A stretch of 64,000 bases of DNA from Coralloluteibacterium stylophorae (GTDB lineage Bacteria > Pseudomonadota > Gammaproteobacteria > Xanthomonadales > Xanthomonadaceae). The stretch is from NCBI RefSeq assembly GCF_018122625.2, contig NZ_JAGQFT020000013.1:1-64000 (forward strand), read 5' to 3'. The position numbers were made by a program, and so were the translations under genes. Positions 8,919-17,943 of this stretch are shown in pieces (position 1 is the stretch's first letter; each line of letters begins with the position of its first letter). Below the pieces are notes generated by a model. That model saw nothing but the letters and a program-made list of their open reading frames with translations, did not search any database and was not told the DNA's origin.

Positions 8919-9557
8919 TCAAGGCGCGGCGAGCAGGTCGAGCAGCTCGCCGGGGCGCTCGAGCCAGTGCGCGGGGCCGCTCGCGCGCAGCACGTCCGGC
9001 CGCGTATAGCCCCAGGCGACGCCCGCGAACGCCATGCCCGCCGCCGAGGCCGCCTCGACGTCGCGCAGTTCGTCGCCGACATACAGCGCGCGCGCCGCCG
9101 GCACGCCCGCGCGTTCCAGCAGGCGCCGCAGCTTGACGTGCTTGCCGAGCAGTGACGCCCCGCATTCCAGGTACGCCATCCGCGCCGCGAGCTCCTCGCC
9201 CAGCACAGCGCGCACGTTGCCGGCATCGTTGGAGGTGGCGATGGCCAGGCGCAGGCCGACGCCATGCAGGCCGCGCAGCATCGCGTCGATGCCCTCGAAC
9301 GGGCGCACCTCGCCGATCCGCGCCGCCATCAGCCGGCGCGCGTCCATGGCGATGCGCGGGGTCTTCCACATCGGCACGCGCTGGCGGCGGAGCAGGGCAC
9401 GCGCGTCGAGGCCGCGCAGGAGCTCCACCTCGGCACGGTCGACGCGGGCGAAGCCGTGGGTATCGGCGAGGACGTCGAGGAGATCGAGGAAGACCGGGAA
9501 CGAGTCGGCGAGCGTGCCGTCGAAATCGAAGGCGATCAGGTCGTAGCGATGCGGCAT
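8919..9557 (-). CDS. HAD-superfamily phosphatase (phosphoglycolate-phosphatase-like)
   Basis: A 212-residue HAD subfamily I hydrolase with an alpha-helical C1 cap. Motif I is DFDGTLADS (residues 10-18), motif II is ATSN near residue 108, motif III uses a Lys in [10 protein letters not shown], and motif IV is [12 protein letters not shown]. The pattern is that of Gph/PpaX-type small-phosphomonoester phosphatases; the substrate is not assignable from sequence. It begins the likely HAD-nfi-sigma-VOC leftward group. Confidence 0.88.
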   Translation of the reverse strand: MPHRYDLIAFDFDGTLADSFPVFLDLLDVLADTHGFARVDRAEVELLRGLDARALLRRQRVPMWKTPRIAMDARRLMAARIGEVRPFEGIDAMLRGLHGVGLRLAIATSNDAGNVRAVLGEELAARMAYLECGASLLGKHVKLRRLLERAGVPAARALYVGDELRDVEAASAAGMAFAGVAWGYTRPDVLRASGPAHWLERPGELLDLLAAP

Positions 9558-9600
9558 CGTGCGGAGCGCGGGGCGGGGCAGCGCATGATGCCCGGGACGC

Positions 9601-10674
9601 TCAGCGCGCGCAGGTCATGACCCGGTTGCGCCCGCCGTGCTTGGCCATGTACAGCGCGCGGTCGGCGCGTGCCATCAGCGCCGCCGCGTCCTCGCCCGGC
9701 TCGTGCACCGCATAGCCGATGCTCGCGGTGACCCGCACCGGCCCCTGCATGTACTGGATGCTCTCGCGCAGGTGGTCGCACTGGCGCCGCATCGAGTCCG
9801 GCGAGCAGTCGGGATGGAAGTAGACGAACTCCTCGCCGCCGTAGCGCGCGAACACGCCGCGGCTGCCGGCGGTCGAGCGCAGCAGCTCGGCCAGCGCGAC
9901 CAGGACCTCGTCGCCGATGGCATGCCCGTGGCGGTCGTTGATGGTCTTGAAGTGATCGATGTCGAGCACCGCCACGGCCAGGGTGGCGTCGCCCTCGCGG
10001 CGCATCGCCAGGGCATTGAACAGCGCCTGGTCGAAGGCGCGGCGGTTGGGCAGGCGGGTCAGCGGATCGGTCTGGCTGAGTTCGGAGAGGGTGGCGTTCT
10101 GCGATTCCAGCTCGGCCTGGTAGCGGCGGAGCTCGGTTTCGTACCAGGCCTGCTCGCGGAGCTGGAGGCCGAGTTCGCGTGCGGTGCGCCGCAGTCGCAG
10201 CAGGATGCCGACCTGCCGTGCCAGCGCGGCGAGCGCATCGGTCTGGAAGGCCGACAGCAACTTCGGTTCGGTGTCGAACACGCACAGGGTGCCGAGCGCC
10301 TGGCCCTCGTCCACGCTCACCGGCGCGCCCGCGTAGAAGCGCACGTGCGGCGCGCCGGTGACCATCGGGTTGTCGCGGAAGCGCGGGTCCGTGTGCGTGT
10401 CGGGCACGATGAGCAGCTCGTCCGGGTGCAGGATCGCGTGGCCGCAGAACGACACCGACCGCGGCGTCTCCTGGCCCTCGACCCCGTGCCGCGCCTTGAA
10501 CCACTGGCGGTCGGCGTCGATCAGGCTGACCGTGCCCATCGGCGTGCCGCAGATGCCGGTGGCGATCCTCACCAGGTCGTCGTAGGCGATCTCCGGCGCG
10601 GTGTCGAGGATCGCCAGCGCCTGCAGGGCCTCCAGGCGCGCTGCCTCGTCGCGCGGCATGCCGGGTGCGGGCAC
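9601..10674 (-). CDS. GAF-GGDEF diguanylate cyclase
   Basis: A 357-residue soluble protein with an N-terminal GAF domain (about residues 20-165) and a C-terminal GGDEF domain (about 195-355). The active site is intact as GGEEF (residues 279-283), with TDPLTRLPNRRAFD and VLDIDHFKTINDRHGHAIGD upstream, so it should make cyclic di-GMP. The allosteric inhibitory RxxD site five residues before GGEEF reads RGVF, so product feedback inhibition is probably absent. No membrane segment is seen; the GAF domain is the presumed signal input. Confidence 0.92.
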   Translation of the reverse strand: MPAPGMPRDEAARLEALQALAILDTAPEIAYDDLVRIATGICGTPMGTVSLIDADRQWFKARHGVEGQETPRSVSFCGHAILHPDELLIVPDTHTDPRFRDNPMVTGAPHVRFYAGAPVSVDEGQALGTLCVFDTEPKLLSAFQTDALAALARQVGILLRLRRTARELGLQLREQAWYETELRRYQAELESQNATLSELSQTDPLTRLPNRRAFDQALFNALAMRREGDATLAVAVLDIDHFKTINDRHGHAIGDEVLVALAELLRSTAGSRGVFARYGGEEFVYFHPDCSPDSMRRQCDHLRESIQYMQGPVRVTASIGYAVHEPGEDAAALMARADRALYMAKHGGRNRVMTCAR

Positions 10675-10768
10675 GCATGTCTCCTTGTTCCAGAAGGCCC
10701 GATCCTGCCACCGATCGGGACCGAGGAGCGTGCACTGCGCTCCACTGTGCGGTGCTGCACGGCCGTGG

Positions 10769-11482
10769 CTACCAGCTCACCTGCTCGTTGCGCGCCTGCG
10801 TGTCGTCGTAGACGAAGACGATGGCGTGGTTGCCGTTGTGGGCGCGGGTGACGTAGCGCACGTGGTAGCGCTTGTCCGGGCCGAAGCGCTCGCGGGCGAC
10901 CTCCGCGGCCTGCTCATGGCGCGCGCCGCTTCGCGAGTGGTGCACGAATCCGGCGATCGCCACGACCAGCACGGCGCCGAGCACGAAGCCGCTGCGCGGC
11001 GGCGCGCTGCCGCGCCCCGCATCCCGACGCGCGGCAAGAACCCTTGGTCCGCGCAGGCAGCGGTACACCCAGACCAGCGCGGCCAGGTTCACCGCGCCGC
11101 GCAGCAGCGCGCCCCCGGTGCCGGCGAATTCCAGGCGCAGCTCCCACATCCACACGGCCAGGGGCTTGAGTACGGGCAGGAATACCAGGTAGGCCGCGAC
11201 CGCGAAGGCGATGCCGAAGGCCGCGTACCAGGCCGCAGCACGCGCCGCACCGAGGTGGCCGCGCACCAGCAGCAGGCCGAGCACGGCGCCGACCGCGTTC
11301 ACCAGCAGCGCGCCGGCGGCGGAGCCTTCCTCGGGCGCGAACGCCAGGCTGTAGAGCGTGTTGAGCGCGGCCAGCGCCAGCAGCACGGCGCCGGCGGCGG
11401 CCAGCGGGCGGCGCGCCGCGTGCCGAGCTCGTGTCGGCGGGGCGGGCGTCGGCGCGTCGGCCCGCCTCGGGTCGCGCGTCAT
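10769..11482 (-). CDS. integral membrane protein of unknown function
   Basis: A 237-residue protein with an Arg/Pro-rich N-terminus, then four to five hydrophobic helices (about residues 28-50, 56-74, 82-104, 122-140 and 170-186) and a C-terminal soluble domain of about 55 residues (VARERFGPDKRYHVRYVTRA onward). I do not recognise a family. The ATG at 11482 overlaps the stop of the upstream secreted-protein gene in an ATGA arrangement, so they form a coupled pair. Confidence 0.65.
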   Translation of the reverse strand: MTRDPRRADAPTPAPPTRARHAARRPLAAAGAVLLALAALNTLYSLAFAPEEGSAAGALLVNAVGAVLGLLLVRGHLGAARAAAWYAAFGIAFAVAAYLVFLPVLKPLAVWMWELRLEFAGTGGALLRGAVNLAALVWVYRCLRGPRVLAARRDAGRGSAPPRSGFVLGAVLVVAIAGFVHHSRSGARHEQAAEVARERFGPDKRYHVRYVTRAHNGNHAIVFVYDDTQARNEQVSW

Positions 11483-11844
11483 TCGCAGCGCAGGCCGGCG
11501 GCGTCGGCGACCGGGCTCACGAAGCGGGCCTCGCCGCCGCACACCAGGTAGGCGAAGGGGGCGCGCGCCGCGTCCGCGTCCGTTTCGTGCAGGCGCCGGC
11601 CGGCCTCGTCGAGCAGGCGCACCGTGCCGGTGCCGTCGTCGGCGGCGACGAGGTCCACGCGCAGGCCGCTGTCGAGCAGGACGCCGGTGGATTCGCCGGC
11701 GGGCAGGGTCAAGCGGAAGCGGGTGGCCGCGCCGTCGTCGCGGATCACGCGGCCGTCGAAGTCGACGGGATCGGCTTCGGCGGCGCAGGCCGGCAGCGCA
11801 GCCAGCGCGGTAAGGACGACGATCGCAGGGACCTGGCGCGTCAT
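11479..11844 (-). CDS. small secreted protein, unknown
   Basis: A 121-residue protein starting with a signal peptide (MTRQVPAIVVLTALAALPAC) whose end, LAALPAC, could also act as a lipobox. The mature part (FDGRVIRDDGAATRFRLTLP, later two Cys at about 107 and 120) looks like a small beta-rich domain. No family is recognised. It is translationally coupled to the downstream membrane protein, suggesting that the two work together in the envelope. Confidence 0.6.
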   Translation of the reverse strand: MTRQVPAIVVLTALAALPACAAEADPVDFDGRVIRDDGAATRFRLTLPAGESTGVLLDSGLRVDLVAADDGTGTVRLLDEAGRRLHETDADAARAPFAYLVCGGEARFVSPVADAAGLRCE

Positions 11845-11893
11845 GGCGCGACTCCGGGCAAGGACGGGACCGGTGATGCTAGCGTGCGCGGGC

Positions 11894-14800
11894 TCAGCCG
11901 GCGGCCAGCGTCGCCAGAAGCCCACGGGCGGTGCGGATGCGCGCGGTGGCGTCCGGCATCTCCTGGAGCAGGCGCAGCTTCGTGGGGCCTTCCAGCCTGT
12001 AGAACTTCGGCTGCTGCTGGACCAGCTTGATGATCGCCATCGGGTCGATGTTGGGCTTGTCGTCGAACAGCACGCGCCCGCCGGTCTCGCCCAGGTCGAT
12101 CTTGCGGATGCCCATGGGCGTGGCGACGAGCTTCAGCTCGGCCACCGCGAACAGGGTCTTGGCGGCGTCCGGCAGCAGGCCGAAACGGTCGATCATCTCC
12201 ACCTGCAGCTCGCGCAGCGCGTCCGCGTCGCGGGCCGAGGCGATGCGCTTGTACAAAGTCAGGCGCGCGTGCACGTCGGGCAGGTAGTCGTCGGGGATCA
12301 GGCTCGGCACGTGCAGTTCGACCTCGGCGCCGTGGTCGCTGGCGGTGTCGAAATCGGGAATCTTGCCGCGCTTGATCGAGCGCACCGCGCGCTCCAGCAG
12401 CTCGGTGTACAGGCTGAAGCCGACCTCGGCGATCTGCCCGGACTGGCCCTCGCCGAGCAGTTCGCCGGCGCCGCGGATCTCGAGGTCGTGGGTGGCCAGG
12501 GTGAAGCCCGCGCCCAGTTCCTCCAGCGAGGCGATCGCCTCCAGCCGCTTTTCGGCATCGGCGGTCATCGCCTTGCGGTCGGGCACCACGAGATAGGCGT
12601 AGGCGCGGTGGTGCGAGCGCCCGACGCGGCCGCGCAGCTGGTGCAGCTGGGCCAGGCCGAAGCGGTCGGCGCGGTTGATGACGATGGTGTTGGCGTTGGG
12701 GATGTCGATGCCGGACTCGATGATCGTCGTCGACACCAGCACGTTGAAGCGCTGGCGGTGGAAGTCGACCATCACCGACTCCAGCTCGCGTTCGGGCATC
12801 TGCCCGTGGGCGAAGCGGATACGCGCCTCCGGCACCAGTTCGGCCAGCTCGCGCGCCTTGCGCTCGATCGACTCGACCTCGTTGTGCAGGAAGTAGATCT
12901 GCCCGCCGCGCGCCAGCTCGCGCTGGAAGGCCTCCTTCATCAGCCCCGGGTCCCATGCGGTGATGAAGGTCTTGACCGCGAGCCGGTGCGCCGGCGGCGT
13001 GCCGATGATCGACAGTTCGCGCAGGCCGGACATCGCCATGTTGAGCGTGCGCGGGATCGGCGTGGCGGTGAGCGTGAGCAGGTGCACCTCGGCGCGCAGC
13101 GCCTTGAGCGCTTCCTTCTGGCGCACGCCGAAGCGCTGCTCCTCGTCGACGATGACCAGGCCGAGGTCCTTGAAGCGCACGTCCTTCTGCAGCAGGCGGT
13201 GGGTGCCGACGATGACGTCGATCTGGCCGTCGGCGAGCTTGTCGAGCTCGGCCTTGACCTCCTTGCTGGTCTTGAAGCGCGACAGCACCTCGACGCGGAT
13301 CGGCCAGTCGGCGAAGCGGTCGCGGAAGTTGCGGAAGTGCTGCTCGGCCAGCAGCGTGGTCGGGACCAGCACCGCGACCTGCTTGCCCGCGCTCGCGGCG
13401 ACGAAGGCCGCGCGCACCGCGACCTCGGTCTTGCCGAAGCCGACGTCGCCGCAGACCACCCGGTCCATCGGCACCGCGCTCTGCAGGTCGCGGATCACCG
13501 AGACGATGGCGGCCTGCTGGTCGGGCGTCTCCTCGAACGGGAAGCCGGCGGCGAACTGCTCGTACATGCCGCGGTCGAAGTCCAGCGCCAGGCCGGCGCG
13601 AGCCTGGCGCTTGGCCTGGATCTCCAGCAGCTCCGCGGCGACGTCGCGGACCTTCTCCGCAGCGCGCTTCTTCGCCTTCTCCCAGGCCTCGCCGCCGAGC
13701 GAATACAGCGGCGCGGTCTCCACCGAGGCGCCGGAATAGCGGCTCACCAGGTGCAGCTGCGCGACCGGCACGTAGAGCTTGTCGCCCTTGGCGTACTCGA
13801 TCTCGAGGTATTCGGCCGGCGTGCCGCCGGCCTCCAGCGTCATCAGTCCGCGGTAGCGGCCGACGCCGTGGTCCTCGTGGACGATCGGCGCGCCCTCGGC
13901 GATCTCGGTGAGGTCGCGGATGATCGATTCCGGATCGCGGCCGGCGCGGCGGCTGCTGCGCCGCGGCGTGGTCGCGCGTTCCGGGAACAGCTGGCGCTCG
14001 GTGAGCACGGTGAGCGCCGGCTCGGTCAGCGCGAAGCCATCGTCGAGCGGGGCGCAGGTGATCGCGAAGGCCTCGCCGCCGGCGACGAACGCCGGCCAGT
14101 CGGCGATGGTCGCGGGGCGCAGGTCGGCGCTCTGCAGCTGCTCGGTCAGGGCCTCGCGGCGGCCGGGCGAGTCCGCGGCGATCAGCACGCGGCCCGGATA
14201 GGCGTCGAGGAAGCGCTTCAGCGGCGCGGCCGCGGCCTCGCCCTTGGCCGACAGCGGCAGGGCGGGCGCGGGCTGCAGGCCGAGCGCACGCGCTTCGGCC
14301 TTCTTCGCGTGCTCCGGCCCGCACACCTCGATGCGCGGCAGCGCGTTGAGGCGCTCGCGCAGGGTCTCGGGCGGAAGGAACAGTTCGCGCGGCGGCAGCA
14401 CCGGGCGCTCGATGTCGTGCCGGCGCTGTTCGTAGCGGCCGTCGGTCTGCGTCCAGAAGGCATCGGCCGCGGCGCCGACGCCATCGGTCAGGACCACCAG
14501 CGGATCGCTGCCGAGGTAGTCGAACAGCGTCGAGGTCGCGTCCGCCCGGTTGTCGTCGAAGAACAGCGGCAGGTAGTACTCGATGCCCGCCGGCGCGGTG
14601 CCGGCCTTGAGGTCCTGCAGCAGCGGCGAACGGCGGATGTCGATGTCGAAGCGCTCGCGCAGGCGTTCACGCACGCGCTTGGTGCTGGCCTCGTCGAGCG
14701 GGAACTCGCGCGCCGGCAGCAGGCGCACCGCCTCCACGGTCTCCAGCGAGCGCTGGGTCTCCGGGTCGAAGCTGCGGATCGAGTCGATCTCGTCGTCGAG

Positions 14801-15373
14801 CAGTTCGATGCGGTAGGGCGCTTCGGTGCCCATCGGGTAGAGGTCGAGCAGCGCGCCGCGCACGGCGAAGTCGCCGGGATCGAGCACCTGCGGCACGTGG
14901 CGGTAGCCGGCGGATTCGAGCCGGCGCTTCTCGGCGTCGAGGTCGAGGACCTGCCCGCGCTCGACCTGCAGCGCAGAGCCGCTGATGAAGCGCACCGGCG
15001 CCAGCCGCTGCATCAGGGTCGCCACCGAGACCACCAGCAGGCCGGCGCGCACGCCCGCGAGCTGGTAGAGCGTGGCCACGCGCTGCGACACGATGTCCGG
15101 GTGCGGGCTGAACAGGTCGTAGGGCAGCGTCTCCCAGTCGGGGAACTGCAGCACCGGCAGCGAGGGATCGTCGCCGATGAAGGCGCGCAGGTCGTCCTCG
15201 AGCTGGTGCGCGGACTGGGTGTCGCGCGCCACCACCAGCAGCGGGCCGGCATGCGCGCGCGCGGCCTCGGCCAGCATCAGCGCCAGCGCGCTCGCCGACG
15301 GCGGCGCCTGCCAGTACGCGCGCTGCTGGCCGGGACGGGGAAGGGGCGGGGAGAGGAGCGGGCTGTTCTTCAT
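11894..15373 (-). CDS. mfd: transcription-repair coupling factor
   Basis: A 1159-residue Mfd, which removes stalled RNA polymerase and recruits UvrA. An N-terminal UvrB-homology part is followed by the RNA-polymerase-interacting CarD-like domain (GAPIVHEDHGVGRYRGLM, near residue 500), then the RecG-like translocase with Walker A CGDVGFGKTEVA near residue 638, the Walker B box IVDEEQRFGV near residue 742, and HQLRGRVGRSHHRAYAYLVV (motif VI/TRG). The ATG at 15373 (MKNSPLLSPPLPRPGQQRAY) is preferred over an upstream in-frame GTG because it matches the usual family length (about 1150). Confidence 0.98.
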   Translation of the reverse strand: MKNSPLLSPPLPRPGQQRAYWQAPPSASALALMLAEAARAHAGPLLVVARDTQSAHQLEDDLRAFIGDDPSLPVLQFPDWETLPYDLFSPHPDIVSQRVATLYQLAGVRAGLLVVSVATLMQRLAPVRFISGSALQVERGQVLDLDAEKRRLESAGYRHVPQVLDPGDFAVRGALLDLYPMGTEAPYRIELLDDEIDSIRSFDPETQRSLETVEAVRLLPAREFPLDEASTKRVRERLRERFDIDIRRSPLLQDLKAGTAPAGIEYYLPLFFDDNRADATSTLFDYLGSDPLVVLTDGVGAAADAFWTQTDGRYEQRRHDIERPVLPPRELFLPPETLRERLNALPRIEVCGPEHAKKAEARALGLQPAPALPLSAKGEAAAAPLKRFLDAYPGRVLIAADSPGRREALTEQLQSADLRPATIADWPAFVAGGEAFAITCAPLDDGFALTEPALTVLTERQLFPERATTPRRSSRRAGRDPESIIRDLTEIAEGAPIVHEDHGVGRYRGLMTLEAGGTPAEYLEIEYAKGDKLYVPVAQLHLVSRYSGASVETAPLYSLGGEAWEKAKKRAAEKVRDVAAELLEIQAKRQARAGLALDFDRGMYEQFAAGFPFEETPDQQAAIVSVIRDLQSAVPMDRVVCGDVGFGKTEVAVRAAFVAASAGKQVAVLVPTTLLAEQHFRNFRDRFADWPIRVEVLSRFKTSKEVKAELDKLADGQIDVIVGTHRLLQKDVRFKDLGLVIVDEEQRFGVRQKEALKALRAEVHLLTLTATPIPRTLNMAMSGLRELSIIGTPPAHRLAVKTFITAWDPGLMKEAFQRELARGGQIYFLHNEVESIERKARELAELVPEARIRFAHGQMPERELESVMVDFHRQRFNVLVSTTIIESGIDIPNANTIVINRADRFGLAQLHQLRGRVGRSHHRAYAYLVVPDRKAMTADAEKRLEAIASLEELGAGFTLATHDLEIRGAGELLGEGQSGQIAEVGFSLYTELLERAVRSIKRGKIPDFDTASDHGAEVELHVPSLIPDDYLPDVHARLTLYKRIASARDADALRELQVEMIDRFGLLPDAAKTLFAVAELKLVATPMGIRKIDLGETGGRVLFDDKPNIDPMAIIKLVQQQPKFYRLEGPTKLRLLQEMPDATARIRTARGLLATLAAG

Positions 15374-15469
15374 GAAGCCGCACAGTTTACCCCGCCGCCC
15401 CGGTGCCCGGCCCGTGAGCGTGGCGGCACATTCCCGCCCCGTGCCCATGCCCTGCGCCCTGCGCCCTGT

Positions 15470-15539
15470 GTAGGAGCGGCTTCAGCCGCGACCCGCGCAC
15501 GGCACGGGGGTTCCGTGTGGGAAGGGCTTCAGCCCCGAC
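15470..15539. repeat. two REP units, one of each type
   Basis: GTAGGAGCGGCTTCAGCCGC begins at 15470, and a sister unit of the form GGGAAGGGCTTCAGCCCCGAC ends at 15539. They lie in the gap between mfd and the divergent secreted-protein gene. Confidence 0.8.
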
Positions 15540-15624
15540 ATCCGAAGCGCCCATCCCCCACAACTGTGGAACAATCCGCCCCGGTGCCAGGATCGGCACC
15601 GTCGGCTTCGACATGGAGGTTGTC

Positions 15625-16380
15625 ATGCAGCACATCGCTCGCGCCCTTGGCCTGGCGTTCTTCATTTCCGCAACCCTGACCGGCGCCGAGCGCGCGGTCG
15701 CGGCGCCGCCGCCCGCGTCGGCCGGCACGGTCCGCAGCGTGTGGACCCTGGATACCCAGTCGTGCGAGGCCGGGGGCGCCAATGCGTTCAACCGGCATCC
15801 CAATGAGCGGGAGGTCCAGCAGACGGGCCGGCTGGAGGTGCCGGAGATCGGCTATGCGCTCTCGATCCCGGAGCTGCCCTGGGTCGACGAGAGCGTGGTG
15901 AAGGTGCGTCTCGACGACCGTTCGCGCGGACTTTCCGATCATTACCTCCTGCTGTCGGAAGAGGAGTTCGGCGTCCCGTACGGCGCGATCGTCGTCTCTC
16001 CAATGCCCGAAGGGATGAGGAGCCGCGAGCACGCACTCGCGGCGGCACAGGCCTACGAGCGCGGCATCGACAAGGCGCAGGCGCCCGGCGTGCGGTTCGC
16101 TGCGGTGGCGGGTCCATACGGGGACGCGGTGGAAATGCTCGTCCCCGACCGCGTCGGCTCCAACTGCTTCCCGACCTCCGCCTTCGTCACCGCGCCATCG
16201 GCGGACGGACTGCGGACGTTCGGCATCTCCCGGTTCGCCTTCCACGACGGCGACCTGCTGGAGTTCTCGCTGGTGGTCGAGCTGCCGGCCGACCTCACGG
16301 AAGGCGAGCAGGTGGAGCGAGCGCGGGCGCTGATGGACGGCTTTTGGCAGGCGCTCGTGCCGATCGACCGGCGACCCTGA
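15625..16380 (+). CDS. secreted protein of unknown function
   Basis: A 251-residue protein with a signal peptide (MQHIARALGLAFFISATLTG, cleaved near residue 27). The ATG at 15625 is chosen because GGAGG lies five bases upstream. The mature domain (SVWTLDTQSCEAGG, later DRVGSNCFPTSAFV) has two Cys that could pair, and alternates strands with two Glu/Ala-rich helices. I recognise no family. It stands alone between mfd and the integron region. Confidence 0.65.
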   Translation: MQHIARALGLAFFISATLTGAERAVAAPPPASAGTVRSVWTLDTQSCEAGGANAFNRHPNEREVQQTGRLEVPEIGYALSIPELPWVDESVVKVRLDDRSRGLSDHYLLLSEEEFGVPYGAIVVSPMPEGMRSREHALAAAQAYERGIDKAQAPGVRFAAVAGPYGDAVEMLVPDRVGSNCFPTSAFVTAPSADGLRTFGISRFAFHDGDLLEFSLVVELPADLTEGEQVERARALMDGFWQALVPIDRRP

Positions 16381-16519
16381 TGCCGACCGGCGGGTCCTCC
16401 GTTCGCTGCAGCAGGCGCGCGCATGTGGCGATGCTGCGGCTCGACGTCGGCGACTGGGTCGTTCTGGAGCGGGGCCTGGACGATCATCGACCCGGCACAC
16501 GACAGGTCTGGAGGATGCC
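16381..16519. other. gap without recognised gene
   Basis: No gene is supported between the secreted-protein stop and the DUF6429 relic. GGAGG at 16510-16514 appears to be the old ribosome site of the relic. Confidence 0.5.
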
Positions 16520-16761
16520 CTGGACTACGACGTGGCACGGATCGACGAGGCCGTGCTGGCCCTGCTCGTCGCCTTCAACTTCGAAGGCGGACGGTCATGG
16601 AAAGGGTTCGACTTTGCGGTAATGGACCGACTGCATGCGCAGGGGCTCATTGGTAACCCGAAGGGCAAGGCGAAATCGTCTGGATCACTCCGGAGGGCTT
16701 CGAACGCGGTGGCCGGATCGACGAGCGCCTGTTCGGCGGAACAGCGCCTGGCGGCGAATGA
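16520..16761 (+). pseudogene. frameshifted DUF6429-family gene
   Basis: Read from CTG at 16520 (five bases after GGAGG), the frame gives LDYDVARIDEAVLALL, then RSWKGFDFAVMDRLHAQGLI and GNPKGKAKS, the conserved N-terminal and middle parts of small DUF6429 proteins. At 16678 the frame breaks. Dropping into the next frame continues the family pattern (VWITPEGFERGGRIDERLFG) to a TGA at 16759-16761. Restoring one G after 16678 would join them into about 81 residues. The CTG sits where relatives have ATG, so the start is probably mutated too; a GTG at 16532 is the only nearby alternative. DUF6429 function is unknown to me. Confidence 0.7.
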
Positions 16762-16777
16762 GGTTCCCCGCATCGCC

Positions 16778-16844
16778 GTAGGAGCGGCTTCAGCCGCGAC
16801 CGGCCGCACGCGGGACCCTGTGTGGGAGGGGCTTCAGCCCCGAC
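16778..16844. repeat. two REP units, one of each type
   Basis: GTAGGAGCGGCTTCAGCCGC begins at 16778, and GTGTGGGAGGGGCTTCAGCC begins at 16820. The pair lies between the DUF6429 relic and the 3' end of the integrase gene. The spacing and type order match the pair at 15470-15539. Confidence 0.8.
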
Positions 16845-16915
16845 AGGCCCCGACCGAACGCATTCCGAGGGGCGTCCTGCCGGTGCATCCCCCATGGCCA
16901 TCAGTACGCACTCCG

Positions 16916-17917
16916 TCACGCCCCCGCATCCATCGGGCTGCGCACGCCACGGCCGCCACGGTTGAGCACGTGGGTGTAGATCTGCGTCGTCGCCACGTCC
17001 CGGTGCCCGAGCAGTTCCTGGATGGTGCGGATGTCGTAGCCCGTCTCAAGAAGGTGGGTGGCGAAGGAATGACGGAGAGTGTGGCAGCTGGCCTGCCGCG
17101 GAATCCCGGCGCGGCGGACCGCCCCCTTCACGGCACGCTGGATCGCCGACTCGTGGAGGTGGTGCCGGCCGACGTGTCCGGTGCGGGCATCGACGCTGCG
17201 CCGCGAGGCCGGGAACAGGTACTGCCATGCCCATTCGCGCGGTGCACCGGGACATTTCCGGGCGAGGGCGCCCGGCATCCAGACCGTACCAAACCCGGCG
17301 ACGAGGTCGCGCGCATGGACCTGCCTTGCCGCCTCGAGTTGCAGGCGGCAGGCCGGCACCAGGCGCTCCGGCAGGACCGTGCGGCGGTCCCTGCCGCCCT
17401 TGCCCTGGCGCACCGTGATCTCGCGACGCGCGAGGTCCAGGTCCTTCACCCGCAGGCGCAGCGCCTCGAGGAGCCGCAGCCCGCTGCCATACAGCAGGCT
17501 CGCGACCAGCCATTCGACCCCGTCGAGTTCCGCGAGGAGCGCGGCGACCTCCTCGCGCGTCAGTACCGTCGGCACGCGCTGCGGCCGCTTGGCGCGCTGG
17601 ATTCCATCGAGCCAGGGAAGATCCACGCCCAGCACCTCGCGATACAGAAACAGCAGCGCCGAAAGCGCCTGGTTCTGCGTCGATGCCGCCACGCCGCCCG
17701 CGACCGCGAGCCGGGTCAGGAACGCCTCGATCTCCGGCGCCCCCATCTGCTCCGGGTGCCGCTTCCCATTGGCGAGGATGAAGCGGCGGATCCAGGCGAC
17801 ATAAGCCTCCTCGGTGCGCGGCGAGAGACCCAGTCGACGCATCCGCGCGCGCACCCGGTCGAGCAGCCGCGGTGGGGGAGGGGCGGCATCGCCGGTTTGC
17901 GGAACATCGGCGCTCAT
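16916..17917 (-). CDS. intI: integron integrase (tyrosine recombinase)
   Basis: A 333-residue IntI that recombines folded single-stranded attC with attI. The SAM-like N-terminal domain covers about residues 15-105. The catalytic domain shows Arg in LYGSGLRLLEALRLRVKDLD, HTLRHSFATHLLETG (H-x-x-R), LGHRDVATTQIYTHVLNRGG (His and nucleophile Tyr). The IntI-specific extra helix that holds the flipped-out attC bases is present (CPGAPREWAWQYLFPASRRS, then GHVGRHHLHESAIQRAVKGA). All catalytic residues are intact, so the enzyme may be active. AGAGGTG precedes the ATG. Orientation opposite to the cassettes is normal for integrons. Confidence 0.96.
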   Translation of the reverse strand: MSADVPQTGDAAPPPPRLLDRVRARMRRLGLSPRTEEAYVAWIRRFILANGKRHPEQMGAPEIEAFLTRLAVAGGVAASTQNQALSALLFLYREVLGVDLPWLDGIQRAKRPQRVPTVLTREEVAALLAELDGVEWLVASLLYGSGLRLLEALRLRVKDLDLARREITVRQGKGGRDRRTVLPERLVPACRLQLEAARQVHARDLVAGFGTVWMPGALARKCPGAPREWAWQYLFPASRRSVDARTGHVGRHHLHESAIQRAVKGAVRRAGIPRQASCHTLRHSFATHLLETGYDIRTIQELLGHRDVATTQIYTHVLNRGGRGVRSPMDAGA

Positions 17918-17943
17918 TGCGGCACCTCTGGCAGACGGCGGGA

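Noticed and set aside
11624-15679. 1351-codon open frame on the + strand opposite mfd
   Set aside because: It is an antisense shadow of mfd caused by high GC and strong codon bias; its translation is His/Gln/Arg-rich with no domain.
16916-17917. Phage or ICE integrase rather than integron integrase
   Set aside because: The IntI-specific additional helix is present and attC sites follow directly; no phage or conjugation genes are near.
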